52,703 nt of DNA from Micromonospora noduli (GCF_003264365.1 NZ_PYAK01000040.1:1-52703), one strand, 5' to 3'. Shown: positions 1-8,313, counted from the stretch's first letter. Program-made: numbers and translations. Notes: generated by a model from the letters alone, not told the origin.

Positions 1-15
1 GAAGGAGCTACCCCC

Positions 16-576
16 ATGAACACGATCTTCCGTAAGAGCATGCTGTCTGTTGCTGGTCTCGCGTTCGCCGGTGGTGTGTTCGCCGGTCCGATCGCCGCCC
101 ACGCCAACCCGGTCGATGCCAAGCCCGTCGCCGTTGCTGTGCAGTCGGCAGCGCCGAAGCCCCAGGGCGAGCAGTCCCACATCAGCCTGAACGACGAGCA
201 GACCGCCAACGTCAAGGCGATCATCGCCGCGACGAAGAAGGCCGGTCTGCCGGAGCGGGCCGCGGTCATCTCGATCGCGACGAGCCTGCAGGAGTCGAAG
301 CTGGAGAACCTGGGCCACCTCGGCGACATGAACGACCACGACTCGCTGGGCCTGTTCCAGCAGCGCCCCAGCTCGGGTTGGGGCACCCCGGAGCAGATCA
401 CGAACCCGGAGTACTCGACGACCGCGTTCCTCAAGGGCTTGAAGCAGGTTGACGGCTGGCAGGACATGGCGCTGACCGACGCCGCGCAGACCGTGCAGGT
501 ATCGGCCTACCCGGACGCCTACGCCCAGTGGGAGCAGCAGGCCACCGACCTGGTCGGTCAGCACTGGAACAGCTGA
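16..576 (+). CDS. Secreted lysozyme-fold (transglycosylase-like) protein
   Basis: 186 residues. An AAGGAG ribosome site at 2-7 stands 8 nt before the ATG. The N-terminus has basic residues followed by a hydrophobic stretch and AHA-N, a typical Sec signal peptide cleaved near residue 30. After a short Pro/Ala linker, residues 60-186 resemble the small lysozyme-like domain of many secreted actinobacterial proteins: a helix ending in ALQES-type residues (TSLQESKLENL), then DSLGLFQQRPSSGWGT, then a C-terminal helix with SAYPDAYAQWE. The glutamate in the LQES motif would be the catalytic acid if the protein cleaves peptidoglycan. It stands alone and is followed by a strong terminator, which fits a separately expressed abundant secreted protein. 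Enzymatic activity is inferred from the fold, not shown. Confidence 0.75.
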   Translation: MNTIFRKSMLSVAGLAFAGGVFAGPIAAHANPVDAKPVAVAVQSAAPKPQGEQSHISLNDEQTANVKAIIAATKKAGLPERAAVISIATSLQESKLENLGHLGDMNDHDSLGLFQQRPSSGWGTPEQITNPEYSTTAFLKGLKQVDGWQDMALTDAAQTVQVSAYPDAYAQWEQQATDLVGQHWNS

Positions 577-654
577 CCCCCACCACAGCAAGCCAGCACC
601 ACCGCACGACCGCGCCAAGGCAGCACCGCACACAGCACCACAGCACGACACCGA

Positions 655-694
655 CCGCTGGCCGGCACCCCCAACCCGGGGTGCCGGCCAGCGG
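655..694 (+). terminator. Rho-independent terminator after the secreted protein gene
   Basis: Perfect 17-bp stem (655-671 with 678-694), 6-nt loop, followed by CCTTTCC. It lies 79 nt after the stop codon. Confidence 0.8.
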
Positions 695-710
695 CCTTTC
701 CGTTGGAGCC

Positions 711-857
711 AGACGCTGGCCGCCGGACGCTGGCCGCCGGCCGCCGGACGCTGACCGCCGGACGCCGGCCGCCGGACGCCGGCCGCCGGACGTTGGACGC
801 CGGACGCCGGACGCCGGACGTTGGACGTTGGCCGCTGGACCCCAGACGCCGGACCCC
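711..857. repeat. Heptanucleotide tandem array, about 21 units of GG(A/C)CG(C/T)(C/T)
   Basis: The stretch can be read as uninterrupted 7-mers: ggacgct, ggccgcc, ggacgcc, ggacgtt and similar. The first unit (agacgct) and the last few (ggacccc, agacgcc) are degraded. Because 7 is not a multiple of 3, all forward frames give the same 21-nt periodic Arg/Ala/Gly/Pro-rich peptide and stay open, so long frames here are not evidence of a gene. Together with 655-694 and 938-982 this fills the 452-nt gap between genes; no gene is seen in it. Confidence 0.85.
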
Positions 858-937
858 GTTCCCAGAACGGGAGATCCCGCGGCGCCGGAGCCCTCACGGG
901 ATGTGAGTCGCGCCATCCAACCGGCATCTGCCCGCGA

Positions 938-982
938 ATCTTGGACACTTTCCGTTCAGCGCGAACGGAAAGTGTCCAAGAT
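938..982. terminator. Perfect 20-bp intergenic hairpin between convergent genes
   Basis: ATCTTGGACACTTTCCGTTC (938-957), loop AGCGC, exact complement at 963-982. It has no U-tract and lies 46 nt from the stop of the minus-strand GNAT gene, so it probably acts as its terminator. It belongs to a group of similar hairpins in this window. Confidence 0.75.
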
Positions 983-1028
983 CTGTGGAGATGCGTCACC
1001 ACACGCCGCGCGAGCCACCCCGCAGCGG

Positions 1029-1868
1029 TCAGAAGAGGACTGTGGCCAGGGTGCCGATCGGCTGGAAGCCGCAGCGCTCGTAGACGCGGCGGGCCGGGAG
1101 GTTGAAATCATTGACGTACAGGCTGACGGTGGGGGCGACCCGCAGCAGCGCGTCGCGGACCACGGCTGCCATGGCGGCGGTGGCGATCCCCCGGCCTCGC
1201 CACTCCGGTGCCACCCAGACGCCCTGGACCTGCGCCGTCCGCTTGGTCACCACGGCCAGCTCGGCCTTGAACACGACCTTGCCGTCGATGACGCGGGCGT
1301 ACGCGCGACCGGTCCGGACCAGGTCGTTGACCCGCCGGCGGTAGCTGCGGCCGCCGTCCTCGGCCAGCGGGGAGACGCCGACCTCTTCGGTGTACATGGC
1401 GACCGCCGCCGGGAAGAGCCGGTCGACCTCGCCGGAGCGAACCTGGCGTACCTCCGGATCGGCCGGTACGGGCGGCAGCGTGTCGGTGACCAGCAGTGGC
1501 TGATTGGGGCGAACGTCTCGCGCTGGCCCCCAGGTGTCGGACAGGCGGTCCCACAGCCCGAGGACGGCATCGGCGCGGCCGACGATGGAGGAGCAGAGCC
1601 GCTCCTCGCCCGCGAGCAGGTCGGCGAAGGCAGCCACCGCGGCGTCACTGGCCAGCACCGGGGTCAGGTTGCCGCCGAGCCAGCAGAGTGACTCGAGGTT
1701 GCGGCGAGCCCCGTACCCCAGGATTCTGCCCTCGGCCCGCCACCAGGAGAGTCCGCGCGCGGCGATCCGCTCGGCGACCTGCGCGCCCGCGAACGGGTCA
1801 TGATCGAGCAGTCGCTCGACCGCGCGGCGCTCCGATTCCCCCAGTTGGCGTACCGGCACCGTCAGCAC
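1029..1868 (-). CDS. GNAT acetyltransferase with N-terminal DUF4081-type domain
   Basis: 279 residues from GTG at 1868; an upstream in-frame ATG exists but adds Arg/Pro-rich sequence that looks non-coding. The N-terminal half (VRQLGESERRAVERLLDHDPFAGAQVAERI, split here for description) is typical of the actinobacterial family of GNATs encoded beside ispG. The C-terminal half is a GNAT fold: VWVAPEWRGRGIATAAM carries the acetyl-CoA-binding R-G-x-G-x-A loop, followed by SLYVNDFNLPARRVYERCGF. The substrate is unknown. The start overlaps the end of the MFS gene by 71 nt on the same strand. In mycobacteria this gene directly follows ispG; here an MFS/PadR pair lies between them. Confidence 0.85.
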   Translation of the reverse strand: MLTVPVRQLGESERRAVERLLDHDPFAGAQVAERIAARGLSWWRAEGRILGYGARRNLESLCWLGGNLTPVLASDAAVAAFADLLAGEERLCSSIVGRADAVLGLWDRLSDTWGPARDVRPNQPLLVTDTLPPVPADPEVRQVRSGEVDRLFPAAVAMYTEEVGVSPLAEDGGRSYRRRVNDLVRTGRAYARVIDGKVVFKAELAVVTKRTAQVQGVWVAPEWRGRGIATAAMAAVVRDALLRVAPTVSLYVNDFNLPARRVYERCGFQPIGTLATVLF

Positions 1869-3138
1869 GACTATCAGCCTGCCAGATCGACCCCCCGCTC
1901 CGCCGGTCGAGTGCCGAGGCCGGCACCGGTTCTGCGGGCCCACTGATCGGCCGGGTCCGCCCGGCCCACCGGACGACCGGGGGCACCAGGGCCCCGAGCA
2001 GGAGAAACAGGGCACCGAGCACGAGCCAACCAGGTACGCCCCAGCCGAGTGCGAGGCTGGTCACCACCACCGGTGCGAGCATCTTGCCCAGTTCGTAGCC
2101 CATGCCGTAAGTCCCCTGGTACTGCCCCTGGGCGTCCGCTGGTGCCAGCCCGAAGGAGATCCCCCAGCCGGCGGCGGAGTGCCACAGCTCCCCGGTGACG
2201 TGCGCGAGTGACCCGAGGCCGAGCAGGCCCACCGCGCCAGCGGTGGGCACCGCGCCGCTGGCGGCGAAGAGTACGCAGGCCAGGGCGATGGCCACGCCCG
2301 CTCGGCGGGCGGCCCGGGCGGCTCCGGGCAGGGTGGCGGCGGTGCCCGCGGCCCGTACCTGAAGGAGCACGACCAGCACTGTGTTGACCAGCGTCAACGC
2401 GGAGATCATCCAGGCGGGGGCCCGGGTGTGGCCGGCGATCCACAGCGGCAGGGCGATGGTGAGCAGGCTGAAGTGCATCGACATCAGCCCGTCGACCAGT
2501 GTGAAGGCGAGGAACGGGCGGTCCCGTAGGGCGACCAGCCGAGGGCCGTGCGTCGGGGCGGCGACCGGGGCGACGGCGGGCAGTCGGAGAAACACCACCG
2601 CTGCGGCCAGTGAGGTCGCCGCCGAGGCCAGGATCAGCGCGACGTAACCGGTTCGGGTGTCGGCGGCGATGGCGAAGCCGCCGAGGACGGCGCCGACGGA
2701 GATCCCGACGTTGGTGGTGGCGCGTAGGTAGGCCCGGGTGCGGACCCGCTGGTCGGCTGGGACGGCTCCGGCGATCAGCGCGCCGCGGGCACCGCGCTCA
2801 ACCGCGTCGGCGAGCGCGGTCGCCGCTCCCACCAGCACGAACGTGGGGAACGACCGGACGGCGATCAGGCCGATGGTCAGGGTGCCGGCGACGAACAGCG
2901 CGCCGACCTGCACACCGCGTGGGCCGACGCGGTCGGCCAGGTAGCCGCTCGGGGCGCTGGCCAGGACACCGACCAGGGCAGAGATGGTCAGCCCGATGCC
3001 CACCTGGGTGGCCGACAGGCCGACCGACCGGGTGAGGAAGAGCGCGCTGGCGACGAGCCAGAGGCCCCGCCCGACGGTCTTGACCAGAGTGCCGAGGGTG
3101 AGGACCCGGGCCGGACCCGGCGGGGGAAGCAGGCGCAT
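1798..3138 (-). CDS. MFS transporter, probable drug/small-molecule efflux
   Basis: 446 residues from ATG 3138, chosen because the MFS fold begins directly with MRLLPPPGPARVLTLG. Twelve hydrophobic segments are visible. The first cytoplasmic loop has GYLADRVGPRGVQ, the major facilitator G-x3-D-R-x-G-x-R/K signature. The gene is divergent from a PadR regulator with palindromes between them, a common arrangement for regulator-controlled efflux pumps. The C-terminal 45 residues after the last membrane segment are Pro/Arg/Ser-rich, and the last 71 nt overlap the GNAT gene downstream; no earlier in-frame stop exists. Substrate not predictable. Confidence 0.85.
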   Translation of the reverse strand: MRLLPPPGPARVLTLGTLVKTVGRGLWLVASALFLTRSVGLSATQVGIGLTISALVGVLASAPSGYLADRVGPRGVQVGALFVAGTLTIGLIAVRSFPTFVLVGAATALADAVERGARGALIAGAVPADQRVRTRAYLRATTNVGISVGAVLGGFAIAADTRTGYVALILASAATSLAAAVVFLRLPAVAPVAAPTHGPRLVALRDRPFLAFTLVDGLMSMHFSLLTIALPLWIAGHTRAPAWMISALTLVNTVLVVLLQVRAAGTAATLPGAARAARRAGVAIALACVLFAASGAVPTAGAVGLLGLGSLAHVTGELWHSAAGWGISFGLAPADAQGQYQGTYGMGYELGKMLAPVVVTSLALGWGVPGWLVLGALFLLLGALVPPVVRWAGRTRPISGPAEPVPASALDRRSGGSIWQADSRADGAGTPTGGIGAPRGRATARS

Positions 3139-3157
3139 GACCGACACCGTAGCAAGA

Positions 3158-3222
3158 CGTACGTACGGTTTGGTAGATCGGGGTTGTCGGCGATGCATTG
3201 CCGATATATCGTTGATGCATCA
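3158..3222. promoter_or_regulatory. Three 10-bp palindromes between divergent MFS and padR genes
   Basis: CGTACGTACG (3158-3167), CGATATATCG (3202-3211) and TGATGCATCA (3213-3222) are each perfectly palindromic. The last two are almost adjacent, and a further GATGCAT lies at 3192-3198. A weak promoter TTGTCG (3184-3189) / 17 nt / TATCGT (3207-3212) would drive padR through the AT-rich palindrome. AT-rich ATAT-centred dyads are usual PadR operators, so autoregulation plus control of the MFS gene is inferred. Confidence 0.6.
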
Positions 3223-3250
3223 GCGATAGTCCTACGGAAGGAAGAACCCG

Positions 3251-3838
3251 ATGAGGTTCCACCGACAGCACCACCCGATGCACGAAGCGCGGATGCGGGG
3301 GTTCGGCTTCCCGCCGGTTCCGCCCGGTCCGCACGGCCACGAGCACGGACACGGCGGCCCCTGGGGCGGCCGGGGCCGTGGACGGGGTCGGGGCCGACGC
3401 CCCAACGTCCGAGCCTCCGTGTTGGCCCTGCTCACCGAGCGGCCGATGCACGGCTACGAGATGATCCAGGAGATCGACTCCCGCACCGGCGGTGCGTGGC
3501 GGCCGAGCCCCGGCTCGATCTACCCCACCCTCCAGCTACTGGAGGACGAGGGCGTGATCGTCGCCAGCACCGAGGAGTCCGGTGGCGGGCGGAAGCGGTT
3601 CACTGTCACCGAGGCCGGTCAGGCGGAGGCCACCGAGGCCGCGCAGACCCCACCGTGGGCGGACGTCGCCCAGGGCACGGTGAGCAGCTGGCACGACATC
3701 CGTGACTCGGGCGCGCAGGCGATGAACGCGCTGCGCCAGGTGATGATGAACGGCACCGACGACCAGCGTGAGCGGGCCGCCCAGGTGCTCGACGAGACCC
3801 GGCGCAAGCTGTACGCGATCCTCGCCGAATCCGAGTGA
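3251..3838 (+). CDS. PadR-family transcriptional regulator with His/Gly/Arg-rich N-terminus
   Basis: 195 residues; GGAAGGAAG at 3236-3244 is the ribosome site. Residues 52-125 are a PadR winged helix: VRASVLALLTERPMHGYEMI, then GAWRPSPGSIYPTLQLLEDEG and the wing ESGGGRKRFTVTEAG. Residues 140-195 form the helical PadR C-terminal dimerisation region. Residues 1-50 are unusual: several His (HRQHH, HGHEHGHG) followed by GRGRGRGRGRR. Such tails are known in some actinobacterial PadR proteins and might bind metal or DNA; this is unproven. It probably represses itself and the divergent MFS gene. Confidence 0.9.
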   Translation: MRFHRQHHPMHEARMRGFGFPPVPPGPHGHEHGHGGPWGGRGRGRGRGRRPNVRASVLALLTERPMHGYEMIQEIDSRTGGAWRPSPGSIYPTLQLLEDEGVIVASTEESGGGRKRFTVTEAGQAEATEAAQTPPWADVAQGTVSSWHDIRDSGAQAMNALRQVMMNGTDDQRERAAQVLDETRRKLYAILAESE

Positions 3839-3930
3839 CGCCGGGCCGGCGCCACGGCACACCAAGGCACGGCGCAGCACTCACGGCACGGGCAGCACAG
3901 CGCGAGAGCGCAGGATCAGCACAAACGCAC

Positions 3931-3968
3931 AGCGGCCGTTCCCCGCACGGGGAACGGCCGCTTTTTCC
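3931..3968 (+). terminator. Rho-independent terminator of padR
   Basis: Perfect 14-bp stem (3931-3944 with 3949-3962), 4-nt loop, followed on the plus strand by TTTTTCC. It also lies 11 nt past the ispG stop, so it may serve both converging genes, though the U-tract favours padR. Confidence 0.9.
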
Positions 3969-3978
3969 AAACGGAAAA

Positions 3979-5151
3979 TCAGTGCACGGTGACGGTCGGG
4001 CCGGTGACCAGCCCGCGCAGCTCCTCGGGGAGCTCGGCGCCCATCTCGTCGGCGATCCGCAGCGCCTCCTCGATCAGCGTCTCCACGATCTGCGCCTCGG
4101 GCACCGTCTTGACGACCTGCCCCTTGACGAAGATCTGGCCCTTGCCGTTGCCGGAGGCGACACCGAGGTCGGCTTCCCGGGCCTCGCCCGGACCGTTGAC
4201 CACGCAGCCCATAACGGCGACCCGCAGCGGCACCGGCAGCCCTTCCAGGCCGGCGGTGACCTCCTCGGCGAGCTTGTAGACGTCCACCTGGGCCCGGCCG
4301 CAGGACGGGCACGAGACGATCTCCAGGCCCCGCTCACGCAGGCCGAGGGACTCCAGGATCTGGTTGCCGACCTTGATCTCCTCGACCGGCGGGGCGGACA
4401 GCGACACCCGGATCGTGTCGCCGATCCCCTCGGCCAGCAGGGCGCCGAAGGCGACCGCCGACTTGATGGTGCCCTGGAACGCCGGCCCGGCCTCGGTGAC
4501 GCCGAGGTGCAGCGGGTAGTCGCACTGCTCGGCGAGCTGCCGGTACGCCCGGATCATCACGACCGGGTCGTTGTGCTTGACCGAGATCTTGATGTCACGG
4601 AACCCGTGCTCCTCGAACAGCGAGCACTCCCACAGCGCCGACTCGACAAGCGCTTCGGCGGTGGCCTTGCCATACTTGCTCAGCAGGCGCTTGTCCAGCG
4701 ATCCGGCGTTGACGCCGATCCGGATCGGCACCCCCGCCGCCCCCGCGGCACGAGCGATCTCCTTGACCTTGTCGTCGAACTGCCGGATGTTGCCCGGGTT
4801 GACCCGGACCGCCGCGCAGCCGGCGTCGATCGCGGCGAAGACGTACTTGGGCTGGAAGTGGATGTCGGCGATCACCGGGATCTGCGACTTCTTGGCGATC
4901 GCGGGCAGCGCCTCGACGTCGTCCTGGGACGGCACCGCCACTCGGACGATCTGGCAGCCGGACGCGGTCAGCTCGGCGATCTGCTGAAGGGTCGCGTTGA
5001 TGTCGGAGGTGAGGGTCGTGGTCATCGACTGCACGGACACCGGCGCACCACCACCGACCGGAACCGAACCGACCATGATCTGGCGGCTGGCCCGACGGGG
5101 AGCGAGCGGCGGGGGCGGCACGGCGGGCATACCGAGACTGATAGCTGTCAC
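3979..5151 (-). CDS. ispG: 4-hydroxy-3-methylbut-2-enyl diphosphate synthase (flavodoxin/ferredoxin)
   Basis: 390 residues. Converts MEcPP to HMBPP, the penultimate MEP-pathway step, in the cytoplasm. The N-terminal TIM barrel carries SVQSMTTTLTSDINAT and ADIHFQPKYVFAAI. The C-terminal domain has the [4Fe-4S] ligands in SCPSCGR and GCVVNGPGEAREAD. GTG at 5151 is preferred: AAGGTGAG lies 8 nt before it; GTG at 5160, abutting the rseP stop, would add three residues. It is last in dxr-rseP-ispG, so two MEP genes share a transcript with an intramembrane protease. Length and all key residues are normal. Confidence 0.97.
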   Translation of the reverse strand: MTAISLGMPAVPPPPLAPRRASRQIMVGSVPVGGGAPVSVQSMTTTLTSDINATLQQIAELTASGCQIVRVAVPSQDDVEALPAIAKKSQIPVIADIHFQPKYVFAAIDAGCAAVRVNPGNIRQFDDKVKEIARAAGAAGVPIRIGVNAGSLDKRLLSKYGKATAEALVESALWECSLFEEHGFRDIKISVKHNDPVVMIRAYRQLAEQCDYPLHLGVTEAGPAFQGTIKSAVAFGALLAEGIGDTIRVSLSAPPVEEIKVGNQILESLGLRERGLEIVSCPSCGRAQVDVYKLAEEVTAGLEGLPVPLRVAVMGCVVNGPGEAREADLGVASGNGKGQIFVKGQVVKTVPEAQIVETLIEEALRIADEMGAELPEELRGLVTGPTVTVH

Positions 5152-5160
5152 TTCAGGCAC

Positions 5161-6411
5161 TCACCTTGAGAAGAGCGTGATGGGGTTGACGACGTCCGCG
5201 GCGATGGTCAGCAGCGTGAACGCGCCACCGATCAGGATCACCACGTACGTGAAGGGCATCAGTTTGAGGTAGTCCACCCGGCCGGGGTCGGCCCGGCCGA
5301 TCCGACCGTAGACCCAGGAGCGGGCCCGTTCGAACCAGGCGATGGCGATGTGGCCGCCGTCCACCGGGAGCAGCGGCAGCAGGTTGAACACGCCGATGAA
5401 GAAGTTCAGCGACACGAAGAGCATGAAGAAGACCAGCCAGGCGTTGTTCTCCACCGCCTCGCCGCCGAGTCGGCTGGCGCCGACCACACTGATCGGGGTG
5501 TCGACGTCCCGCTCGCCGCCGGTGAGGGCGGTCCACAGGGCGGGAACCTTCTGCGGGAGGCGCTGGAGCGCCTGGGCGGTGCCGACGGCCAGCTGACCGG
5601 TGAAGTCGGCGGTGGCGCCGAAGGCGCCGACCGGGCCGTACGTCACGCGGGTGGGCGTGCTGGGGACGAGCCCGACACCGAGCGCGGCCACCGGCGCGGC
5701 GGCGCCCTTGGGGTCGTCCAGCGGCGGACGCTGGGTCTGCGCGAGCACCGTGCTGGTGGTGCCCGGCTGCCCGTCGCGGACGTACGCGATCTGCGCGGTG
5801 TCGCCCGGCTTGAGCCCGCGCAGCGTGGTGAGCAGGTCGCCGTAGGAGTTGATCGGGGTGCCGTTGACCGAGGTGATCCGGTCCCCGTTGCGCAGTTGCG
5901 CCTGGGCGGCCGGGCTGGCCGCGTCGGCCGGGGTGCACGCCCGCACCGCGTTCTCCGGAACCACGCACTCACTGAGCTGGATGACGGCGGGCTCCTGGCG
6001 GGCCTGCGCGTCGGTGGTCGGGAAGTCGGGGTTGGGCAGGCCGGCGGAGACGGCGAGGATCCAGATGGTGACCAGGGCGAGCGCGAAGTGCGTGATCGAC
6101 CCGGCGGCCATCACGATCGTCCGCTTCCAGACCGGGTAGCGCCACATCACCCGCGACTCGTCGCCCGGCTCGACGTCGTCGTCCTGCGGGGTCATCCCGA
6201 CGATCTTGCAGAAACCGCCGAGCGGAATGCCCTTGACGCCGTACTCGGTTTCGCCGCGCTTGAAGGACCAGAGGGTGGGGCCGAAACCGACGAAGTACTT
6301 GGTGACCTTCATCCCGAACATCTTGGCGGTCAGCAGGTGCCCCGCCTCGTGCAGACTCACCGAGATGAGAATGGCCAGGGCGAAGAGGACCACCCCGAGC
6401 AGGTACGACAT
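5161..6411 (-). CDS. rseP: RIP site-2 metalloprotease (RseP/Rip1 type)
   Basis: 416 residues. A membrane zinc protease of the S2P family that cleaves anti-sigma factors or other single-pass proteins within the membrane. H21-E22-xx-H25 (HEAGH) lies in the first transmembrane helix; a second zinc-ligand motif is LLPVDGGH near residue 340. A PDZ domain (NGDRITSVNGTPINSYGDLLTTLRG, described as a whole) spans about 165-260, and a C-terminal hydrophobic helix follows. The ATG overlaps the dxr stop (TGATG), indicating translational coupling. The order dxr-rseP-ispG is that of mycobacterial Rv2870c-Rv2868c, where the protease is Rip1. Confidence 0.95.
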   Translation of the reverse strand: MSYLLGVVLFALAILISVSLHEAGHLLTAKMFGMKVTKYFVGFGPTLWSFKRGETEYGVKGIPLGGFCKIVGMTPQDDDVEPGDESRVMWRYPVWKRTIVMAAGSITHFALALVTIWILAVSAGLPNPDFPTTDAQARQEPAVIQLSECVVPENAVRACTPADAASPAAQAQLRNGDRITSVNGTPINSYGDLLTTLRGLKPGDTAQIAYVRDGQPGTTSTVLAQTQRPPLDDPKGAAAPVAALGVGLVPSTPTRVTYGPVGAFGATADFTGQLAVGTAQALQRLPQKVPALWTALTGGERDVDTPISVVGASRLGGEAVENNAWLVFFMLFVSLNFFIGVFNLLPLLPVDGGHIAIAWFERARSWVYGRIGRADPGRVDYLKLMPFTYVVILIGGAFTLLTIAADVVNPITLFSR

Positions 6412-7622
6412 CAAGCTCCTTCCACCGAACCCGCGATGATCTCCTGCGCGTGCGCGCGTGCCCACGACTCGGCCGCGAGCACGTCCTCGACGGTACCTGG
6501 TTCGTCGAAGTCCGGAGCCTCCTCCAACACGCGTTCGAGGGTGTCGACGATGCCGAGGAACGGCAGTCGGCCCGCCACGAACGCGGCCACGCACTCCTCG
6601 TTCGCCGCGTTGTAGATCGCCGGGCGGCTACGCCCGGCCTCCCCGGCGGCCTTGGCCAGCGCGACGGCCGGGAACGCCGCGTCGTCGAGCGGCGCGAACT
6701 CCCAGGTGTGCGCAGCCGTCCAGTCGACGGCGGTGGCGGCCTCGGGCACCCGGTCCGGCCAGCCGATGCCGAGCGCGATGGGCAGCCGCATGTCCGGTGG
6801 GCTGGCCTGGGCGATCGTCGACCCGTCGACGAACTCGACCATCGAGTGGATCACCGACTGGGGGTGCACCATCACGACGATGTCGGCGTAGGGCACGTCG
6901 AACAGCTCGTGCGCCTCGATCACCTCAAGCGCCTTGTTGACCATGGTCGCGGAGTTGATCGTGACGACCGGCCCCATGTTCCAGGTCGGGTGCGCGAGGG
7001 CCTGCTCGGGTGTGACCTGCGTCAACTCGTCGCGCCGTCGACCCCGGAACGGGCCACCGCTGGCCGTGACGATCAGTCGACGCACCTCACCGCGCGAACC
7101 CGAGCGCAGACACTGGGCCAGCGCCGAGTGCTCCGAGTCGACCGGAACGATCTGCCCCGGCCTCGTCACAGCGGCCTTGACCAGCGGGCCGCCGGCCACG
7201 AGCGACTCCTTGTTGGCCAACGCGAGAGTACGACCACCGCGCAGCGCGGCCAGCGTAGGAGCAAGGCCCAGCGAGCCGACCACCCCGTTGAGCACGATGT
7301 CGCACGGCCACTGGGCCAGCTCGGTCATGGCGTCCGGGCCCGCCACGATCTTGGGAAGCTTGAAGTCACCGGTGGCCCACCCACGCCGGCTCGCCTCGGC
7401 GTAGAACGCGAGTTGCAGATCCTGCGCGGCGGAGGCCTTCGCCACCCCGACCGCCTCGACGCCCAGTTCGAGGGCCTGCGCGGCGAGCAGCTCGACGTTG
7501 CCGCCGCCCGCACCCACGGCGACCACCCGGAACCGGTCCGGGTTGCGCCGGACGATGTCGATGGCCTGGGTGCCGATCGAGCCGGTGGAACCGAGCAGAA
7601 CAAGGTCGCGGGGGGTAGTCAC
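6411..7622 (-). CDS. dxr: 1-deoxy-D-xylulose 5-phosphate reductoisomerase
   Basis: 403 residues from GTG 7622. Reduces and rearranges DXP to MEP with NADPH. The N-terminal nucleotide site is LLGSTGSIGTQAIDI. The catalytic region shows ALANKESLVAGG, VDSEHSALAQCL with the metal-binding Asp and Glu, TASGGPFRG, HPTWNMGPVVTINSATMVNKALEVIEA (quoted only as a landmark) and the C-terminal helical domain with NAANEECVAAF. GGGGAAG lies upstream of the start. It overlaps rseP by one base. Nothing is missing compared with the family. Confidence 0.97.
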   Translation of the reverse strand: MTTPRDLVLLGSTGSIGTQAIDIVRRNPDRFRVVAVGAGGGNVELLAAQALELGVEAVGVAKASAAQDLQLAFYAEASRRGWATGDFKLPKIVAGPDAMTELAQWPCDIVLNGVVGSLGLAPTLAALRGGRTLALANKESLVAGGPLVKAAVTRPGQIVPVDSEHSALAQCLRSGSRGEVRRLIVTASGGPFRGRRRDELTQVTPEQALAHPTWNMGPVVTINSATMVNKALEVIEAHELFDVPYADIVVMVHPQSVIHSMVEFVDGSTIAQASPPDMRLPIALGIGWPDRVPEAATAVDWTAAHTWEFAPLDDAAFPAVALAKAAGEAGRSRPAIYNAANEECVAAFVAGRLPFLGIVDTLERVLEEAPDFDEPGTVEDVLAAESWARAHAQEIIAGSVEGA

Positions 7623-7665
7623 CCGGCCATTCTTCCCCACCCTCGCTGCACGCTCGCTGGGAGCC

Positions 7666-8313
7666 TCAGCCCTCCCCCTCCGACGACGCTTCGGGCAGTG
7701 CCTCCTCGCCCAGCAGGTCGGCCGGATCAATGGAGAACTCGAACGGCTCCCGCATGACGAAGCGCGTCCCGGCCGCAGCGGCAGCCACCGGCCGGTACTC
7801 CCCCTCGGTCAGCTCGTACAACGCGATGGTGGGCACCCGATTGCGCAGGTCGACCCGGAGGAAGAAAGGCACGCGTGCGGCGGCGTACTCACGCGGGCGG
7901 TCGATAATGTCCTTGCGTCGGTTTCCGGGGGAGACGATCTCCCCGAGAAGCACGGCGTGCCCGATGTCCATCGTCGTGCGACCGCCGCCGGGCGCCTCGA
8001 GAATGACGATGTCCGGGATGAAGAGATCCTGGCCCGAGACGATGTTCGTCTCAAGATAGAGCCACAGCTTCGCCCGACGGGCCGCCTGCTTGAGGAGATA
8101 AGCCAGGCCCAACTCCGCGTCCTGATGGTCGTACCCGGCATGTGGTGTCACGACCACGCTTCCGCTCAGGACCTCAACCTTGGGGCCGTTGGTCTCCGGC
8201 AACAGGTCGAGGGCGAGCTGCGCAGTCCAGGGTTCGTCGTGCCACCGCAGTACGTCGAACGACGGCTCGGTGTGCTGCGGCGCCGGCTCCGGCGCGAACG
8301 CTGCCTGGGTCAT
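7666..8313 (-). CDS. Uma2 family endonuclease (DUF820)
   Basis: 215 residues. Uma2/DUF820 proteins have a PD-(D/E)XK-like nuclease fold, are abundant in cyanobacteria and actinobacteria, and have no settled function. Visible are KVEVLSGSVVVTPHAG near residue 45, DLFIPDIVIL near 95 with the acidic residue of the active site, and GEIVSPGNRRKDIIDRPREY near 125, the usual E-x-x-S-P-x-x-x-x-x-D motif. It is single and lies 43 nt upstream of dxr, so co-transcription is possible, but a functional link is not evident. Confidence 0.85.
   Translation of the reverse strand: MTQAAFAPEPAPQHTEPSFDVLRWHDEPWTAQLALDLLPETNGPKVEVLSGSVVVTPHAGYDHQDAELGLAYLLKQAARRAKLWLYLETNIVSGQDLFIPDIVILEAPGGGRTTMDIGHAVLLGEIVSPGNRRKDIIDRPREYAAARVPFFLRVDLRNRVPTIALYELTEGEYRPVAAAAAGTRFVMREPFEFSIDPADLLGEEALPEASSEGEG

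Noticed and set aside
528..1691. Long plus-strand open frame (387 codons) through the repeat region and antisense to the GNAT gene
   Set aside because: Its first third is the heptanucleotide repeat, open in all frames, and the rest is the complement of a clear GNAT coding sequence. No ribosome site or known domain.
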